This document shows, piece by piece, positions 1 to 7,624 of a stretch of DNA of 64,000 bases. Position numbers and translations under genes: made by a program. The stretch is from Nocardioides agri. GTDB lineage: Bacteria; Actinomycetota; Actinomycetes; Propionibacteriales; Nocardioidaceae. The stretch is taken from positions 2,691,669-2,755,668 of the forward strand of contig NZ_JACEIC010000002.1 in assembly GCF_013778305.1 (NCBI RefSeq). Direction: 5' to 3'. The notes below the pieces were generated by a model, which was not told the origin of the DNA, did not search any database, and saw nothing but the letters and a program-made list of their open reading frames with translations. The number at the start of each line of letters is the position of its first letter. Position 1 is the stretch's first letter.

Positions 1-2
1 GC

Positions 3-323
3 CGTCGGCACGTGACCCGCCAGGCCATCGCCTCGGGCAAGACCGGCGAGCGGCAGAAGGGCGGCGTCGTCGGCGGCCCCGGTGCAGACAAGCGCCAGGA
101 GAAGATCCTGGCGGTCCAGTTCCACCGCCTGGTGCACACGATGCTGACGTTCGACGTGCCGATCCACTTCCTGAAGTTCCCGGAGTTCGCCAAGGGGCAG
201 CAGGACCTCTACGTCGCGCTCGGCCCGATCATGTCGGAGCACGGCGTCACCCGGGAGGAGTCCGACCAGGCCCTCGGGCTGGTGCTGCGGCCCGACTTCA
301 TCAACGAGTTCAAGCCCAGCTGA
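3..323 (+). CDS. C-terminal end of an unrecognised protein (5' truncated by window)
   Basis: The last 106 codons of a gene that starts upstream of the window; the reading frame is open from the first bases and ends with TGA at 321-323. The visible part is soluble, with a basic Gly-rich stretch (GERQKGGVVGGPGADKRQEK) followed by helices and an aromatic patch (HFLKFPEF). A GTG at 12 could be a start, but the frame continues upstream without a stop, so a truncated longer gene is more likely. I do not recognise the family; the neighbouring methyltransferase and glycosyltransferase-like genes allow a surface-sugar role, but nothing in the sequence proves it. Confidence 0.6.
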   Translation, partial: RRHVTRQAIASGKTGERQKGGVVGGPGADKRQEKILAVQFHRLVHTMLTFDVPIHFLKFPEFAKGQQDLYVALGPIMSEHGVTREESDQALGLVLRPDFINEFKPS

Positions 324-358
324 CGCGTCGGAGCCCGGCACCGCCTGGGTCGCTCCGG

Positions 359-364
359 TAGGTT
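359..364 (+). promoter_or_regulatory. candidate -10 element (leaderless) of the 372 methyltransferase
   Basis: TAGGTT lies 7 nt before the GTG at 372. It overlaps the possible TTG start at 363 and therefore favours 372 as the start. No clear -35 is seen. Confidence 0.4.
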
Positions 365-371
365 GACCGCC

Positions 372-1133
372 GTGCGGTACCTCGAGTTCCTGACCCGTGT
401 CCACGCCCTCCAGCAGCCCGACAACTACCTCGAGATCGGGGTCCGGTTCGGCAACAGCATCGCGCTGGCCAACTGCCGGGCCGTCGGCATCGACCCGGCC
501 TACATGATCGAGGCCGAGCTCTCGGGCGAGGTGCACCTGCGGCGCACCACCAGCGACGAGTACTTCACCCGCCCCGACCCGCTCGAGCCGACCGGCGGCC
601 AGCCGTTCGACCTCGCCTTCATCGACGGCATGCACCTCTTCGAGTTCGCGCTGCGCGACCTGATCAACACCGAGGAGCACTGCCACCCGTGGTCGGTGGT
701 GATCTTCGACGACGTGCTGCCGCGCAACGTGCCGGAGGCGGCGCGGGAGCGGCACACCGGCGCCTGGACCGGCGACGTCTACCCGGTCATCGAGGTGCTG
801 CGCCGCTACCGGCCCGACGTCGCGGTCGTGCTGGTCGACACCCTGCCGACCGGGCTGATGTTCGTGCTAGGGCTCGACCCCGAGGACCGCACGCTGCGGG
901 AGCACTACGACGAGATCATGGCCGAGTACCGCAAGCCCGACCCCCAGCCGGTGCCGCAGCAGGTGCTCGACCGCGTCTCGGTGCAGACCCCGCAGCGGGT
1001 GCTGGACGCCGGGTTCTGGAAGGTGCTCGCCGAGCAGCGCGCGAACCCGGACCTGCCGGACTTCCACCGCCGGCTGCGCGAGCAGCTCGCGGCCGACTTC
1101 GGGCCGGCGTACGGCCCGGACCAGGTCGCCTGA
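372..1133 (+). CDS. class I SAM-dependent methyltransferase (Methyltransf_24-like)
   Basis: A predicted cytoplasmic methyltransferase of 253 residues. A nucleotide-binding type motif I is near the N-terminus (YLEIGVRFGNSIALA), followed by the acidic strand FDLAFIDGMHLFEFALRDL and VVIFDDVLPRN, which resemble the Methyltransf_24 families that act on sugars or small molecules in glycan clusters. The C-terminal third is charged and helical. The start is placed at GTG 372 because the in-frame TTG at 363 falls inside a good -10 hexamer. Substrate unknown; the flanking glycosyltransferase-like gene suggests surface glycan modification. The stop codon lies in a 14-bp tandem repeat. Confidence 0.75.
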   Translation: MRYLEFLTRVHALQQPDNYLEIGVRFGNSIALANCRAVGIDPAYMIEAELSGEVHLRRTTSDEYFTRPDPLEPTGGQPFDLAFIDGMHLFEFALRDLINTEEHCHPWSVVIFDDVLPRNVPEAARERHTGAWTGDVYPVIEVLRRYRPDVAVVLVDTLPTGLMFVLGLDPEDRTLREHYDEIMAEYRKPDPQPVPQQVLDRVSVQTPQRVLDAGFWKVLAEQRANPDLPDFHRRLREQLAADFGPAYGPDQVA

Positions 1134-1156
1134 ACCAGGTCGCCTGAACCAGGTCG
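1121..1156. repeat. short 14-bp tandem repeat over a stop codon
   Basis: The unit CCAGGTCGCCTGAA occurs twice in full (1121-1134, 1135-1148) and again as its first 8 bases. The first copy contains the TGA stop of the methyltransferase (1131-1133), so the end of the gene appears to have been duplicated. Confidence 0.85.
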
Positions 1157-1157
1157 A

Positions 1158-2513
1158 CTAGCCGCGCACCGACCGGAGCGCGCGACCCGCGAGGCGGCGC
1201 GCCTTCGACGCCGGTGCGGCCTCGACCTCGGGCGCCGGCGCCGCGGCAGGTGCCGGGGCGTCCTTGCCGGCCGGCGCCACGGTCATCGCGCCCACCCCGT
1301 CGATGACGAGCCGGGCGCCGACCGGCGCGTACGGCGCGCGGCCGAAGCGGGTGTGCAGCGTGCTCTCGCCGGCGAGGCCGCTCACCCAGGCCCGCAGCAC
1401 CGTCCCGGTGCCGTCGACGTCCTCCAGCCAGGCGACCACGGGCATCTTGCCCAGCCGCAGCCAGCCGGTGACCCGGGCGCCGGGCGCGAGGTCGAGGTTG
1501 CGGATCGGGCTGGTGAGCAGGCTGCCGCGCGAGTCCTCGACCACCGTGGTGCGGGCCGGGTCCAGGCGCCGGATCGGCTGCCGGGCGCCGGCGCCCACGT
1601 CGAGGCCGAGCCGGCGGTCCTCCACGAAGGAGACCGTGGTGCGGTCGCGGAACGTCGCACCGTGGGCGCGGGCCGCGGTGGCCTCGACCAGCGCCGGAGC
1701 GCCCGCGTCGCCGACCCGGAGCGTCGGCCACCAGGTGCCGGTCGGGAGCGGGCCGAGGCCGGGCACGTCCTCCGGGTCGAGCCCGAACGACACGTTGCCA
1801 CCGTCGACGGTGCCCTCGCCCAGCGGCCACTCGACGCCGGTGGCGGCGGAGTAGACGCTGGCGCGGACCGGCCCGGAGGCGGCGAACGTGAGGTGCAGGA
1901 CGCCGTCGCGCCAGGTCGCCTCGGCGGCGGCCACGGGCTCGGCGACGTCGGCCGGCGTGGCCGGGTCGGCGGTGTCGGGTGCGTCGAGGAAGCACAGCGT
2001 GGTGACCGCGGCGGCGCCGGCCTCTGCCGGGGCGGCGGCGAGGTCGTCGGCGAGGTCGGCCGCGCTGGTCGACGCGCGGCGGCGCAGCCGGCCGGCGGTC
2101 GCCGGGAGTGCGCCGGCGGGGTCCTGCGGGGTCTCGGGGCGTACGCCGACCCGCCCGGTCAGACCGGCGACCAGGTCCGCGCCCGTGGTGTCGGCGAGCT
2201 CGCTCAGCACGGCGAGCGCGGTCGGGGTCAGTGACCGCCCGGCGGGCACGCCGACGACGTACTCGCCCGTGGCCCGCGCCAGCAGCGCGTCCTCGGCACC
2301 GTCGGTCACCGGGACCCGGACCAGGTTGGTCCGGTGACGCGCGATGTCCTCGAGCCGGGCGGTGAGCTCCGGCGAGCGCTCGTCGTCGCCGACGAGGATC
2401 TCGAAGTCCGCGGCCGGCAGTGTCTGCCGGTCGAGGCTCGCGAGCAGCTCGCGGGAGCCGGCTGCGCTGGGAGGGACGATGACGGTGACGCGCGACTGCG
2501 AGGGACCCGGCAT
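1158..2513 (-). CDS. glycosyltransferase family 2-like protein, probably degenerate
   Basis: 451 residues if started at the ATG at 2513. The N-terminus has a GT-A fold beginning (RVTVIVPPSAAGSRELLASL, then QTLPAADFEILVGDDE around residues 30-45), like GT2 enzymes. Where GT2 enzymes have the metal-binding DxD after a GEY motif, this protein has GEYVVGVPAGRS with no aspartates, so activity is doubtful. The remainder is beta-rich and resembles the linker region of the large GT2-TagF proteins of this window. It is convergent with the methyltransferase and divergent from folP. It may be a non-catalytic paralogue from the polymer locus. Confidence 0.55.
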   Translation of the reverse strand: MPGPSQSRVTVIVPPSAAGSRELLASLDRQTLPAADFEILVGDDERSPELTARLEDIARHRTNLVRVPVTDGAEDALLARATGEYVVGVPAGRSLTPTALAVLSELADTTGADLVAGLTGRVGVRPETPQDPAGALPATAGRLRRRASTSAADLADDLAAAPAEAGAAAVTTLCFLDAPDTADPATPADVAEPVAAAEATWRDGVLHLTFAASGPVRASVYSAATGVEWPLGEGTVDGGNVSFGLDPEDVPGLGPLPTGTWWPTLRVGDAGAPALVEATAARAHGATFRDRTTVSFVEDRRLGLDVGAGARQPIRRLDPARTTVVEDSRGSLLTSPIRNLDLAPGARVTGWLRLGKMPVVAWLEDVDGTGTVLRAWVSGLAGESTLHTRFGRAPYAPVGARLVIDGVGAMTVAPAGKDAPAPAAAPAPEVEAAPASKARRLAGRALRSVRG

Positions 2514-2560
2514 GGCGTCATTGTGCACGACGGGCGGGAACGGACGTCCGACACGCACGC

Positions 2561-2566
2561 TACCTT
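2561..2566 (+). promoter_or_regulatory. candidate leaderless -10 of folP
   Basis: TACCTT ends 6 nt before the ATG of folP at 2573. There is no Shine-Dalgarno sequence before the start, so transcription probably begins at or next to the start codon. Confidence 0.45.
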
Positions 2567-2572
2567 CGGCGC

Positions 2573-3412
2573 ATGGTCCTGCCGCGGCTCATGGGTGTCG
2601 TCAACGTGACACCCGACTCGTTCTCCGACGGCGGCCGGTGGCTCGCGCCGGAGTCGGCGGTCGCGCACGGACTCGACCTGCTCGCCGACGGGGCGGACAT
2701 CCTCGACATCGGCGGGGAGTCCACGCGGCCCGGCGCCACCCGCCCGCTGGTGGCCGAGGAGCTGGACCGGGTGATCCCGGTCGTCACCGAGCTCGCCCGC
2801 CGGGGCGCGACGGTCTCGGTCGACACGATGCGCGCGGAGGTGGCGGTCGCTGCCGTCGCGGCCGGGGCGACGGTCGTCAACGACGTCTCCGGCGGGCTGG
2901 CGGACCCCGACATGCTCACGGCGGTGGCCCGGACGGGCGCGACGTACGTCGCCATGCACTGGCGCGCGCACGCCGACCACATGCGCGACTTCGCGGTCTA
3001 CGACGGGCCGGGCGGTGTCGTCGCCGCGGTGCGCGAGGAGCTCGCCGGCCGGGTGGCGGCGGCGCTCGCCGCCGGCATCGCGCCCGACCGGCTGGTGCTC
3101 GACCCGGGACTCGGCTTCGCGAAGCGCCCCGAGCACAACTGGGAGCTGCTGCGCGACCTCGGCCCGCTGCGCGAGCTCGGCCACCCCCTGCTCGTGGGTG
3201 CCAGCCGCAAGTCGTTCCTCGGTAGGCTCCTCGCCTCCGGCGGGTCTCCACGCCCGGTCGGGGAGCGGGAGCACGCCAACACGGCGCTCACGGTGCTGCT
3301 CGCCCAACAGGGCGTGTGGGGCCTGCGGGTGCACGACGTGCGCGCGGCTCGCGATGCGCTGAGCGTGGTGGAGCAGGTGCTCGGGCCGCTGACGGGAGAG
3401 GACGACCGATGA
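2573..3412 (+). CDS. folP: dihydropteroate synthase
   Basis: Condenses 6-hydroxymethyl-7,8-dihydropterin pyrophosphate with p-aminobenzoate to give dihydropteroate in the cytoplasm; the sulfonamide target. 279 residues, the usual length. All family motifs are present: GVVNVTPDSFSDGG at residues 8-21, DIGGESTRPGA, VSVDTMRAEVA, VNDVSGG, DPGLGFAKRPEHN and VGASRKSFLG. First gene of the folate group; its stop overlaps the start of folB (ATGA at 3409-3412), indicating translational coupling. The usual upstream actinobacterial neighbours folE and ftsH are not adjacent here. Confidence 0.97.
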   Translation: MVLPRLMGVVNVTPDSFSDGGRWLAPESAVAHGLDLLADGADILDIGGESTRPGATRPLVAEELDRVIPVVTELARRGATVSVDTMRAEVAVAAVAAGATVVNDVSGGLADPDMLTAVARTGATYVAMHWRAHADHMRDFAVYDGPGGVVAAVREELAGRVAAALAAGIAPDRLVLDPGLGFAKRPEHNWELLRDLGPLRELGHPLLVGASRKSFLGRLLASGGSPRPVGEREHANTALTVLLAQQGVWGLRVHDVRAARDALSVVEQVLGPLTGEDDR

Positions 3413-3774
3413 CCGACGAGCTCGCGGTGCTGGGCATCGAGTGCTACGGGCACCACGGGGTGTTCGAGTTCGAGAAGCGCGAGGGCCAGGTGTTCGTCAT
3501 CGACCTCGTGCTGGGCATCGACACCGCCCCGGCGGCGGCGAGCGACGACTTGCAGGACACGGTCGACTACGGAAGTCTCGTGGCCTCGGTGAAAGCCGCC
3601 GTGGAGAAGGATCCGGTCGACCTGATCGAGACCCTCGCCCAGCGGATCGCGGACGTCTGCCTCTTGGGCGACCGTGTTGAATGGGCGCGGGTGACGGTTC
3701 ACAAGCCGGACGCACCCATCGACGCGACGTTCTCGGACGTCGCGCTGACGATCACCCGGAAGGGCCGCCCGTGA
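3409..3774 (+). CDS. folB: dihydroneopterin aldolase
   Basis: Cleaves 7,8-dihydroneopterin to 6-hydroxymethyl-7,8-dihydropterin and glycolaldehyde. 121 residues, normal for the octameric T-fold enzyme. Visible are the N-terminal GIECYGHHGVFEFEKREGQ segment with the pterin-binding glutamate region, DTVDYGSLVASVK, LIETLAQRIAD and the catalytic lysine region VTVHKPDAPI. The start is the ATG in the ATGA overlap with folP, which excludes longer upstream frames. Its own stop overlaps the GTG of folK. Confidence 0.96.
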   Translation: MTDELAVLGIECYGHHGVFEFEKREGQVFVIDLVLGIDTAPAAASDDLQDTVDYGSLVASVKAAVEKDPVDLIETLAQRIADVCLLGDRVEWARVTVHKPDAPIDATFSDVALTITRKGRP

Positions 3775-4340
3775 CTGAGACCCCGAACCCCCACGTCGTC
3801 GACGCCGACACCCTCAGCGGCCAGATGCGTCCGATCCGTCGCGCGGTGCTGGCGCTGGGCTCCAACCTCGGGGAGCGGATGGCGAGCCTCCAGGGCGCGG
3901 TCGACGCGCTCGCCGACACCCCGGACGTGTGGATCACCGGCGTCTCGCCCGTCTACGAGACCGAGCCGGTCGACTGCCCGCCCGAGGCGAAGACCTACCT
4001 CAACGCGGTCGTCCTCATCGACACCACCCTGGCGGCGTCCCGCCTCATGGATCGCGCACTCGCGATCGAGGATGCCTTCGACCGCGAGCGCAGCGAGGTG
4101 CAGAACGCGCCGCGCACCCTCGACGTCGACCTGATCGTCGTCGGCGACCGGCGCAGCGACGAGGACTCGTTGCGGCTGCCGCACCCGCGTGCGCACGAGC
4201 GGGCCTTCGTGCTCCGCCCGTGGCTCGACGTCGACCCCGGTGCCGAGTTCCCGGACCTCGGTCCGGTGGCCGGCCTGCTCGAGCGGACCGACGAGAGCGG
4301 CATCAAGCTCCGCGACGACCTGGCCCTCGAGTTCCAGTGA
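3771..4340 (+). CDS. folK: 2-amino-4-hydroxy-6-hydroxymethyldihydropteridine diphosphokinase (HPPK)
   Basis: Transfers pyrophosphate from ATP to hydroxymethyldihydropterin, the step before FolP. 189 residues. Motifs: LALGSNLGERMASLQGAV, VSPVYETEPVDCPP, YLNAVVLIDTTL, the HPPK signature PRTLDVDLIVVGDR with its metal-binding aspartates, and LPHPRAHERAFVLRPWLDV. Start chosen at GTG 3771, coupled to the folB stop (GTGA). An ATG at 3825 would remove a poorly conserved 18-residue leader and is a possible alternative. Confidence 0.96.
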   Translation: MTETPNPHVVDADTLSGQMRPIRRAVLALGSNLGERMASLQGAVDALADTPDVWITGVSPVYETEPVDCPPEAKTYLNAVVLIDTTLAASRLMDRALAIEDAFDRERSEVQNAPRTLDVDLIVVGDRRSDEDSLRLPHPRAHERAFVLRPWLDVDPGAEFPDLGPVAGLLERTDESGIKLRDDLALEFQ

Positions 4341-4347
4341 CGGCTCG

Positions 4348-4836
4348 GTGAGCGCGGGCCCCACCGAGCCCGAGCAGCGCCCGGGCCGGCTGCGGCCGAC
4401 GTCCGCGGGCGCGATCACCGCCTGGTCCGTGGTCGGTCTCCTCGGCGGGTGGCTGGTGCACGCCGTCGTCGACCGCACCGGCGGCACCCCGCCGGTGGTG
4501 ACCTGGGCCCAGCCACTCGCACTGCTGCTGGTGGCCGCGATCCTCGGTGCCACGGCCTACCTCACCTGGCGGGCGGTGCACGTGCACGAGACCCGGCTCG
4601 ACCCGCAGCAGGCGGTCAACCGGCTCGTGCTGGCCCGGGCGTGCGCGCTGGTGGGCGCGCTGATGGCGGGGGGCTACCTCGGCTACGCCCTGAGCTGGCT
4701 CGGGGTCGACACCGACCTGGCGGACCAGCGGCTGTGGCGCTCGCTGGTCGCCGCGGCCGCCGGTGCTGCGATCGTCGTCACGGCGCTGCTGCTCGAGCGA
4801 GCGTGTCGCGTCCGATCCGACGAGGATCCCCCCTAA
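4348..4836 (+). CDS. DUF3180 family membrane protein
   Basis: 162 residues with four hydrophobic segments (AITAWSVVGLLGGWLVHAVV, PLALLLVAAILGATAYL, LVLARACALVGALMAGGYL, LVAAAAGAAIVVTALLL) and a conserved VHVHETRLDPQQAVNRLVLARAC stretch between segments two and three. This is the DUF3180 family, which in actinobacteria almost always follows folK. Function unknown. GTG start 8 nt after the folK stop, so it is probably the last gene of the folate operon. Confidence 0.85.
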   Translation: MSAGPTEPEQRPGRLRPTSAGAITAWSVVGLLGGWLVHAVVDRTGGTPPVVTWAQPLALLLVAAILGATAYLTWRAVHVHETRLDPQQAVNRLVLARACALVGALMAGGYLGYALSWLGVDTDLADQRLWRSLVAAAAGAAIVVTALLLERACRVRSDEDPP

Positions 4837-4839
4837 CCT
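4834..4839 (+). promoter_or_regulatory. candidate leaderless -10 of the 4846 gene
   Basis: TAACCT, whose first three bases are the stop codon of the DUF3180 gene, ends 6 nt before the ATG at 4846. Confidence 0.4.
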
Positions 4840-4845
4840 GCTCGC

Positions 4846-5463
4846 ATGGCATCCGTGCAGGCTCGTCCTGGTCGGCGCCGGCAGCGCAGCACTCGGCTGA
4901 CCGTCGCCGCCCTCCTGCTCGCGCTGGCCGCCCTCGCGGTGGTCGGCGCTCTCACGAGCGGCTCCTGGCCCCTGTTGGCCGGCGCCGCCGTGCTCGGTGT
5001 GCTCCTCGGAGCCGCCGCCACCCGGATCACCCACCAAGAGCTGATGACCGCCCGCCGTGAGGCGGCGCGGGACCGCGCGGAGCAGGCCCGGGCCTACCGG
5101 CGGCTGACCGAGGAGCGGACCGCCGAGCAGGCGGTGTTCGCGACTACGATGCAGCGGCGGATCGCCTACCACCAGGGCGTGGTCCTCGAGCTCGAGGAGG
5201 CGCTGGCCAACGCTCAGCAGCGGGCGAGCGAGGCGACCCGCAAGGTCAACGCCGAGGCGCGGCGCGCCGACGCCGCCGAGCGGCGGGTCAGCGACGCCAC
5301 CGAGCGGTTCGGTGCCGACCTCTCCGCCGCCGAGGACCGGGCGTCCGCGGCGGCGCTGCGGGTCGTGGAGCTCGAGCAGGAGCTCGACGTCGTGCGCTCC
5401 CAGCTCGCCGCCGCCACCACCGCGTGGCGGGCCGCCGAGCAGGCCCAGCGCCGTCGCGCCTGA
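4846..5463 (+). CDS. membrane-anchored coiled-coil protein, function unknown
   Basis: 205 residues: a basic N-terminus (RPGRRRQRS), two transmembrane helices at about residues 19-37 and 43-62 separated by a very short turn, then a long charged Ala/Glu/Arg helix from about residue 65 to the end with heptad-like spacing, i.e. a cytoplasmic coiled coil. Similar short membrane/coiled-coil proteins are common next to the folate genes in Nocardioides-type genomes. No enzymatic motif is visible; a scaffolding or envelope-related role is only a guess. Confidence 0.7.
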   Translation: MASVQARPGRRRQRSTRLTVAALLLALAALAVVGALTSGSWPLLAGAAVLGVLLGAAATRITHQELMTARREAARDRAEQARAYRRLTEERTAEQAVFATTMQRRIAYHQGVVLELEEALANAQQRASEATRKVNAEARRADAAERRVSDATERFGADLSAAEDRASAAALRVVELEQELDVVRSQLAAATTAWRAAEQAQRRRA

Positions 5464-5532
5464 CCCCGGCTGAGGCCTGCGCCACGTCCGCAGGACGTTT
5501 CCGCTGCCCGAGACGGCGGGCATGCTCGAGCC

Positions 5533-6618
5533 GTGAAGCCCCCGCAGAACCGGTTCGTGAGTGACCCCGCCCGGCTGCTCGGCGTACCCGCGAGCCTGCC
5601 CGAGGGGTGGAACGTCGGTGCCCCGGACCCGACCGACCGCTTCGACGTCGCGAGGCTGACGCACCTGCTGCGCGCCCACGAGCGGCACGGGCGCGGCTGG
5701 GCCGGCTCCGGCGTCGACGACGTGCTCGTCGAGGTCTCCGAGCACGGGCTCCGCACCCGCGAGAACGTCGTCGTGCGCGACCCCTCCGGGGAGATCCAGG
5801 CGTGGGGCAGCGTCCACGACCGCTCCGTCGGCCGGATGCTCTTCGTGCACGTCGTCCGCCGTGACCTGCCCGCCGGCGTGGCCGACGCGTGCTCGGACGT
5901 GCTCATCGCCTGGGCCGAGGCGCAGGCGCGCGAGGTCGGGGCGGCCCGCGGGCTGGAGACCCAGCAGATCGACACCGGTGCCTTCGCCGGCGACGAGCGG
6001 CAGGCCCGCTGGCTCGCCGGCGCCGGCTTCGAGCGGGTCCGGACCTGGTGGCAGATGAGCCGGTCCGTCGACCCCGAGGAGGCGACCCTCGTCGAGTCCC
6101 CGGAGCGCTGGGAGGCCGACGGCGTCGTGATCCGCCTGGTCCGGCGTACCGGCGCGGGGCTGCCCGACGAAGGCGACCTCCGCGAGGCGCACGACGTGCT
6201 CGAGAGCGCGTTCGCCGACCACTTCAACTCCAGCGAGGAGACCTTCGAGGAGTTCCTGCACCGGCTGCGGGAGGACCCGGGCCACCGGTGGGACCACTGG
6301 TGGCTGGCCGAGCTCGTCGACGAGGGCGCCGAGCCGCAACCGGTGGCCGCCCTGATCGGCACCGTCTCGGAGTCGACCGGCGGCCAGGACGGCTCGTACG
6401 TCGCCTACCTCGGCGTCCTCGAGGCGGCCCGCGGCCGCGGGGTCGCCAAGCGGCTGCTGCGGACCGTCATCGCCGACGCCGCCGCCCGCGGGCGGGACCG
6501 CGTCGGCCTCGAGGTCGACGCCGACTCCCCGACCGGTGCCGCCGGCCTCTACACCTCGATGGGCTGGGTCACCCGCTACGTCACCCAGTCCTGGCACCGC
6601 GACGTCCCCGTCGGCTGA
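5533..6618 (+). CDS. tandem-domain GNAT N-acetyltransferase
   Basis: 361 residues holding two GNAT folds (about residues 1-185 and 195-361), an architecture shared with mycothiol synthase and other actinobacterial acetyltransferases. The C-terminal half has a clear acetyl-CoA signature (YLGVLEAARGRGVAKRLL) followed by ADSPTGAAGLYTSMGW. The N-terminal half has weaker motifs and may be structural. It is not obviously MshD, since mycothiol-synthase-specific sequence is not recognisable, so the substrate is left open. GTG start; convergent with the importer ATPase 4 bp away. Confidence 0.75.
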   Translation: MKPPQNRFVSDPARLLGVPASLPEGWNVGAPDPTDRFDVARLTHLLRAHERHGRGWAGSGVDDVLVEVSEHGLRTRENVVVRDPSGEIQAWGSVHDRSVGRMLFVHVVRRDLPAGVADACSDVLIAWAEAQAREVGAARGLETQQIDTGAFAGDERQARWLAGAGFERVRTWWQMSRSVDPEEATLVESPERWEADGVVIRLVRRTGAGLPDEGDLREAHDVLESAFADHFNSSEETFEEFLHRLREDPGHRWDHWWLAELVDEGAEPQPVAALIGTVSESTGGQDGSYVAYLGVLEAARGRGVAKRLLRTVIADAAARGRDRVGLEVDADSPTGAAGLYTSMGWVTRYVTQSWHRDVPVG

Positions 6619-6622
6619 CCCC

Positions 6623-7621
6623 TCAGGGGCTGTCGGACTCGGCCATCTCGGCGAGCGCGGCACGCAGGGCCCGGTGCACGCCGTTGGGGGTGAGCACGCC
6701 GACGAACCGGGCGCCGTCGCGGACGCCCACCATGCCGCGGTCGTCGCGCAGGAGGACGGCCAAGGCCTCACCGAGCGTGATGTCGGCGTCGACGGCGGCG
6801 CCGAGGTCCCCGGCGCGTACGCCGTCCAGCGGCTCCACGTGCACGGGGTCGAGCGGGGTCACGGTCAGCCGCCGCAGCCCCGACGTGGAGCCGACGAACT
6901 CGGCCACGAAGTCGTCGGCGGGCCGGCCGAGCAGCCGCGCGGGGGTGTCGAACTGCGCGAGCCGGCCGCCGCCGGCGAAGACCGCGACCCGGTCGCCGAG
7001 GCGGACCGCCTCGTCGATGTCGTGGGTGACCAGCACGACCGTGACGCCGACCTCGTCCTGGAGTCGCAGGAACTCGTCCTGCAGGCGCAGCCGCACGACC
7101 GGGTCGACGGCGCCGAACGGCTCGTCCATGAGCAGCACGGCCGGGTCGCCGGCGAGCGCTCGCGCGACGCCGACGCGCTGCTGCTGCCCACCGGAGAGCT
7201 GGTGCGGGTAACGCCCGGCGTACCGGGCGGGGTCGAGGCCGACGAGCTCGAGGAGGTCCCGGGCCCGCTCGCGGGCCTTCGCCCGGGGCACGCCCTGGAG
7301 CGTGGGCACCGTCATCACGTTGTCGACCACCTTCTGGTGCGGGAAGAGGCCGACCTGCTGGATCACGTAGCCGATCCGCCGGCGGAGCTGGACGGGGTCC
7401 TGCCGGGTGACGTCCTCGCCGTCGATCTCGATGGTCCCGCTGGTCGGCTCGATCAGCCGGTTGACCATCTTGAGCGTCGTGGACTTCCCGCAGCCGGAGG
7501 GGCCGACGAGGCAGACCAGCTCGCCGCGCGCCACGTCGAGGTCGAGGTCCTGCACGGCGACCGTGCCGTCGTCGTAGGTCTTGCCGACGCCACGCAGCCG
7601 GATCATCGGGGTAGCGTCCAT
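6623..7621 (-). CDS. glycine betaine/choline/proline-type ABC importer, ATP-binding protein
   Basis: 332-residue ATPase of the ProV/OpuCA class that energises quaternary-amine (osmoprotectant) uptake. Walker A GPSGCGKST at residues 40-48, the family-specific TLKMVNRLIEPTSG, signature LSGGQQQRVGVARAL, Walker B VLLMDEPFGAVDP and the switch histidine in VLVTHDIDEAV. The C-terminal 80 residues form a CBS-like regulatory module (GVRDGARFVGVLTPNGVHRAL), which in OpuA-type systems senses ionic strength. Divergent from the permease, only 3 bp separating the start codons; a TAGGGT hexamer 6 nt upstream of the ATG supports this leaderless start. Confidence 0.93.
   Translation of the reverse strand: MDATPMIRLRGVGKTYDDGTVAVQDLDLDVARGELVCLVGPSGCGKSTTLKMVNRLIEPTSGTIEIDGEDVTRQDPVQLRRRIGYVIQQVGLFPHQKVVDNVMTVPTLQGVPRAKARERARDLLELVGLDPARYAGRYPHQLSGGQQQRVGVARALAGDPAVLLMDEPFGAVDPVVRLRLQDEFLRLQDEVGVTVVLVTHDIDEAVRLGDRVAVFAGGGRLAQFDTPARLLGRPADDFVAEFVGSTSGLRRLTVTPLDPVHVEPLDGVRAGDLGAAVDADITLGEALAVLLRDDRGMVGVRDGARFVGVLTPNGVHRALRAALAEMAESDSP
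7612..7617 (+). promoter_or_regulatory. candidate leaderless -10 of the first importer permease
   Basis: TAGCGT ends 7 nt before GTG 7625. It lies inside the first codons of the divergent ATPase gene. Confidence 0.5.
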
Positions 7622-7624
7622 GCG

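Noticed and set aside
363-371. TTG start for the methyltransferase
   Set aside because: The TTG lies in the TAGGTT -10 hexamer; GTG 372 has the leaderless spacing seen elsewhere.
6619-6630. Small CCCCT-C-AGGGG hairpin between the GNAT and ATPase genes
   Set aside because: A one-base loop cannot form as drawn, leaving a very short stem; too weak to call a terminator.
4303-6771. An 822-codon minus-strand open frame across DUF3180 and the GNAT gene
   Set aside because: Composition is typical of a high-GC shadow frame; the plus-strand genes have conserved motifs and coupled starts.
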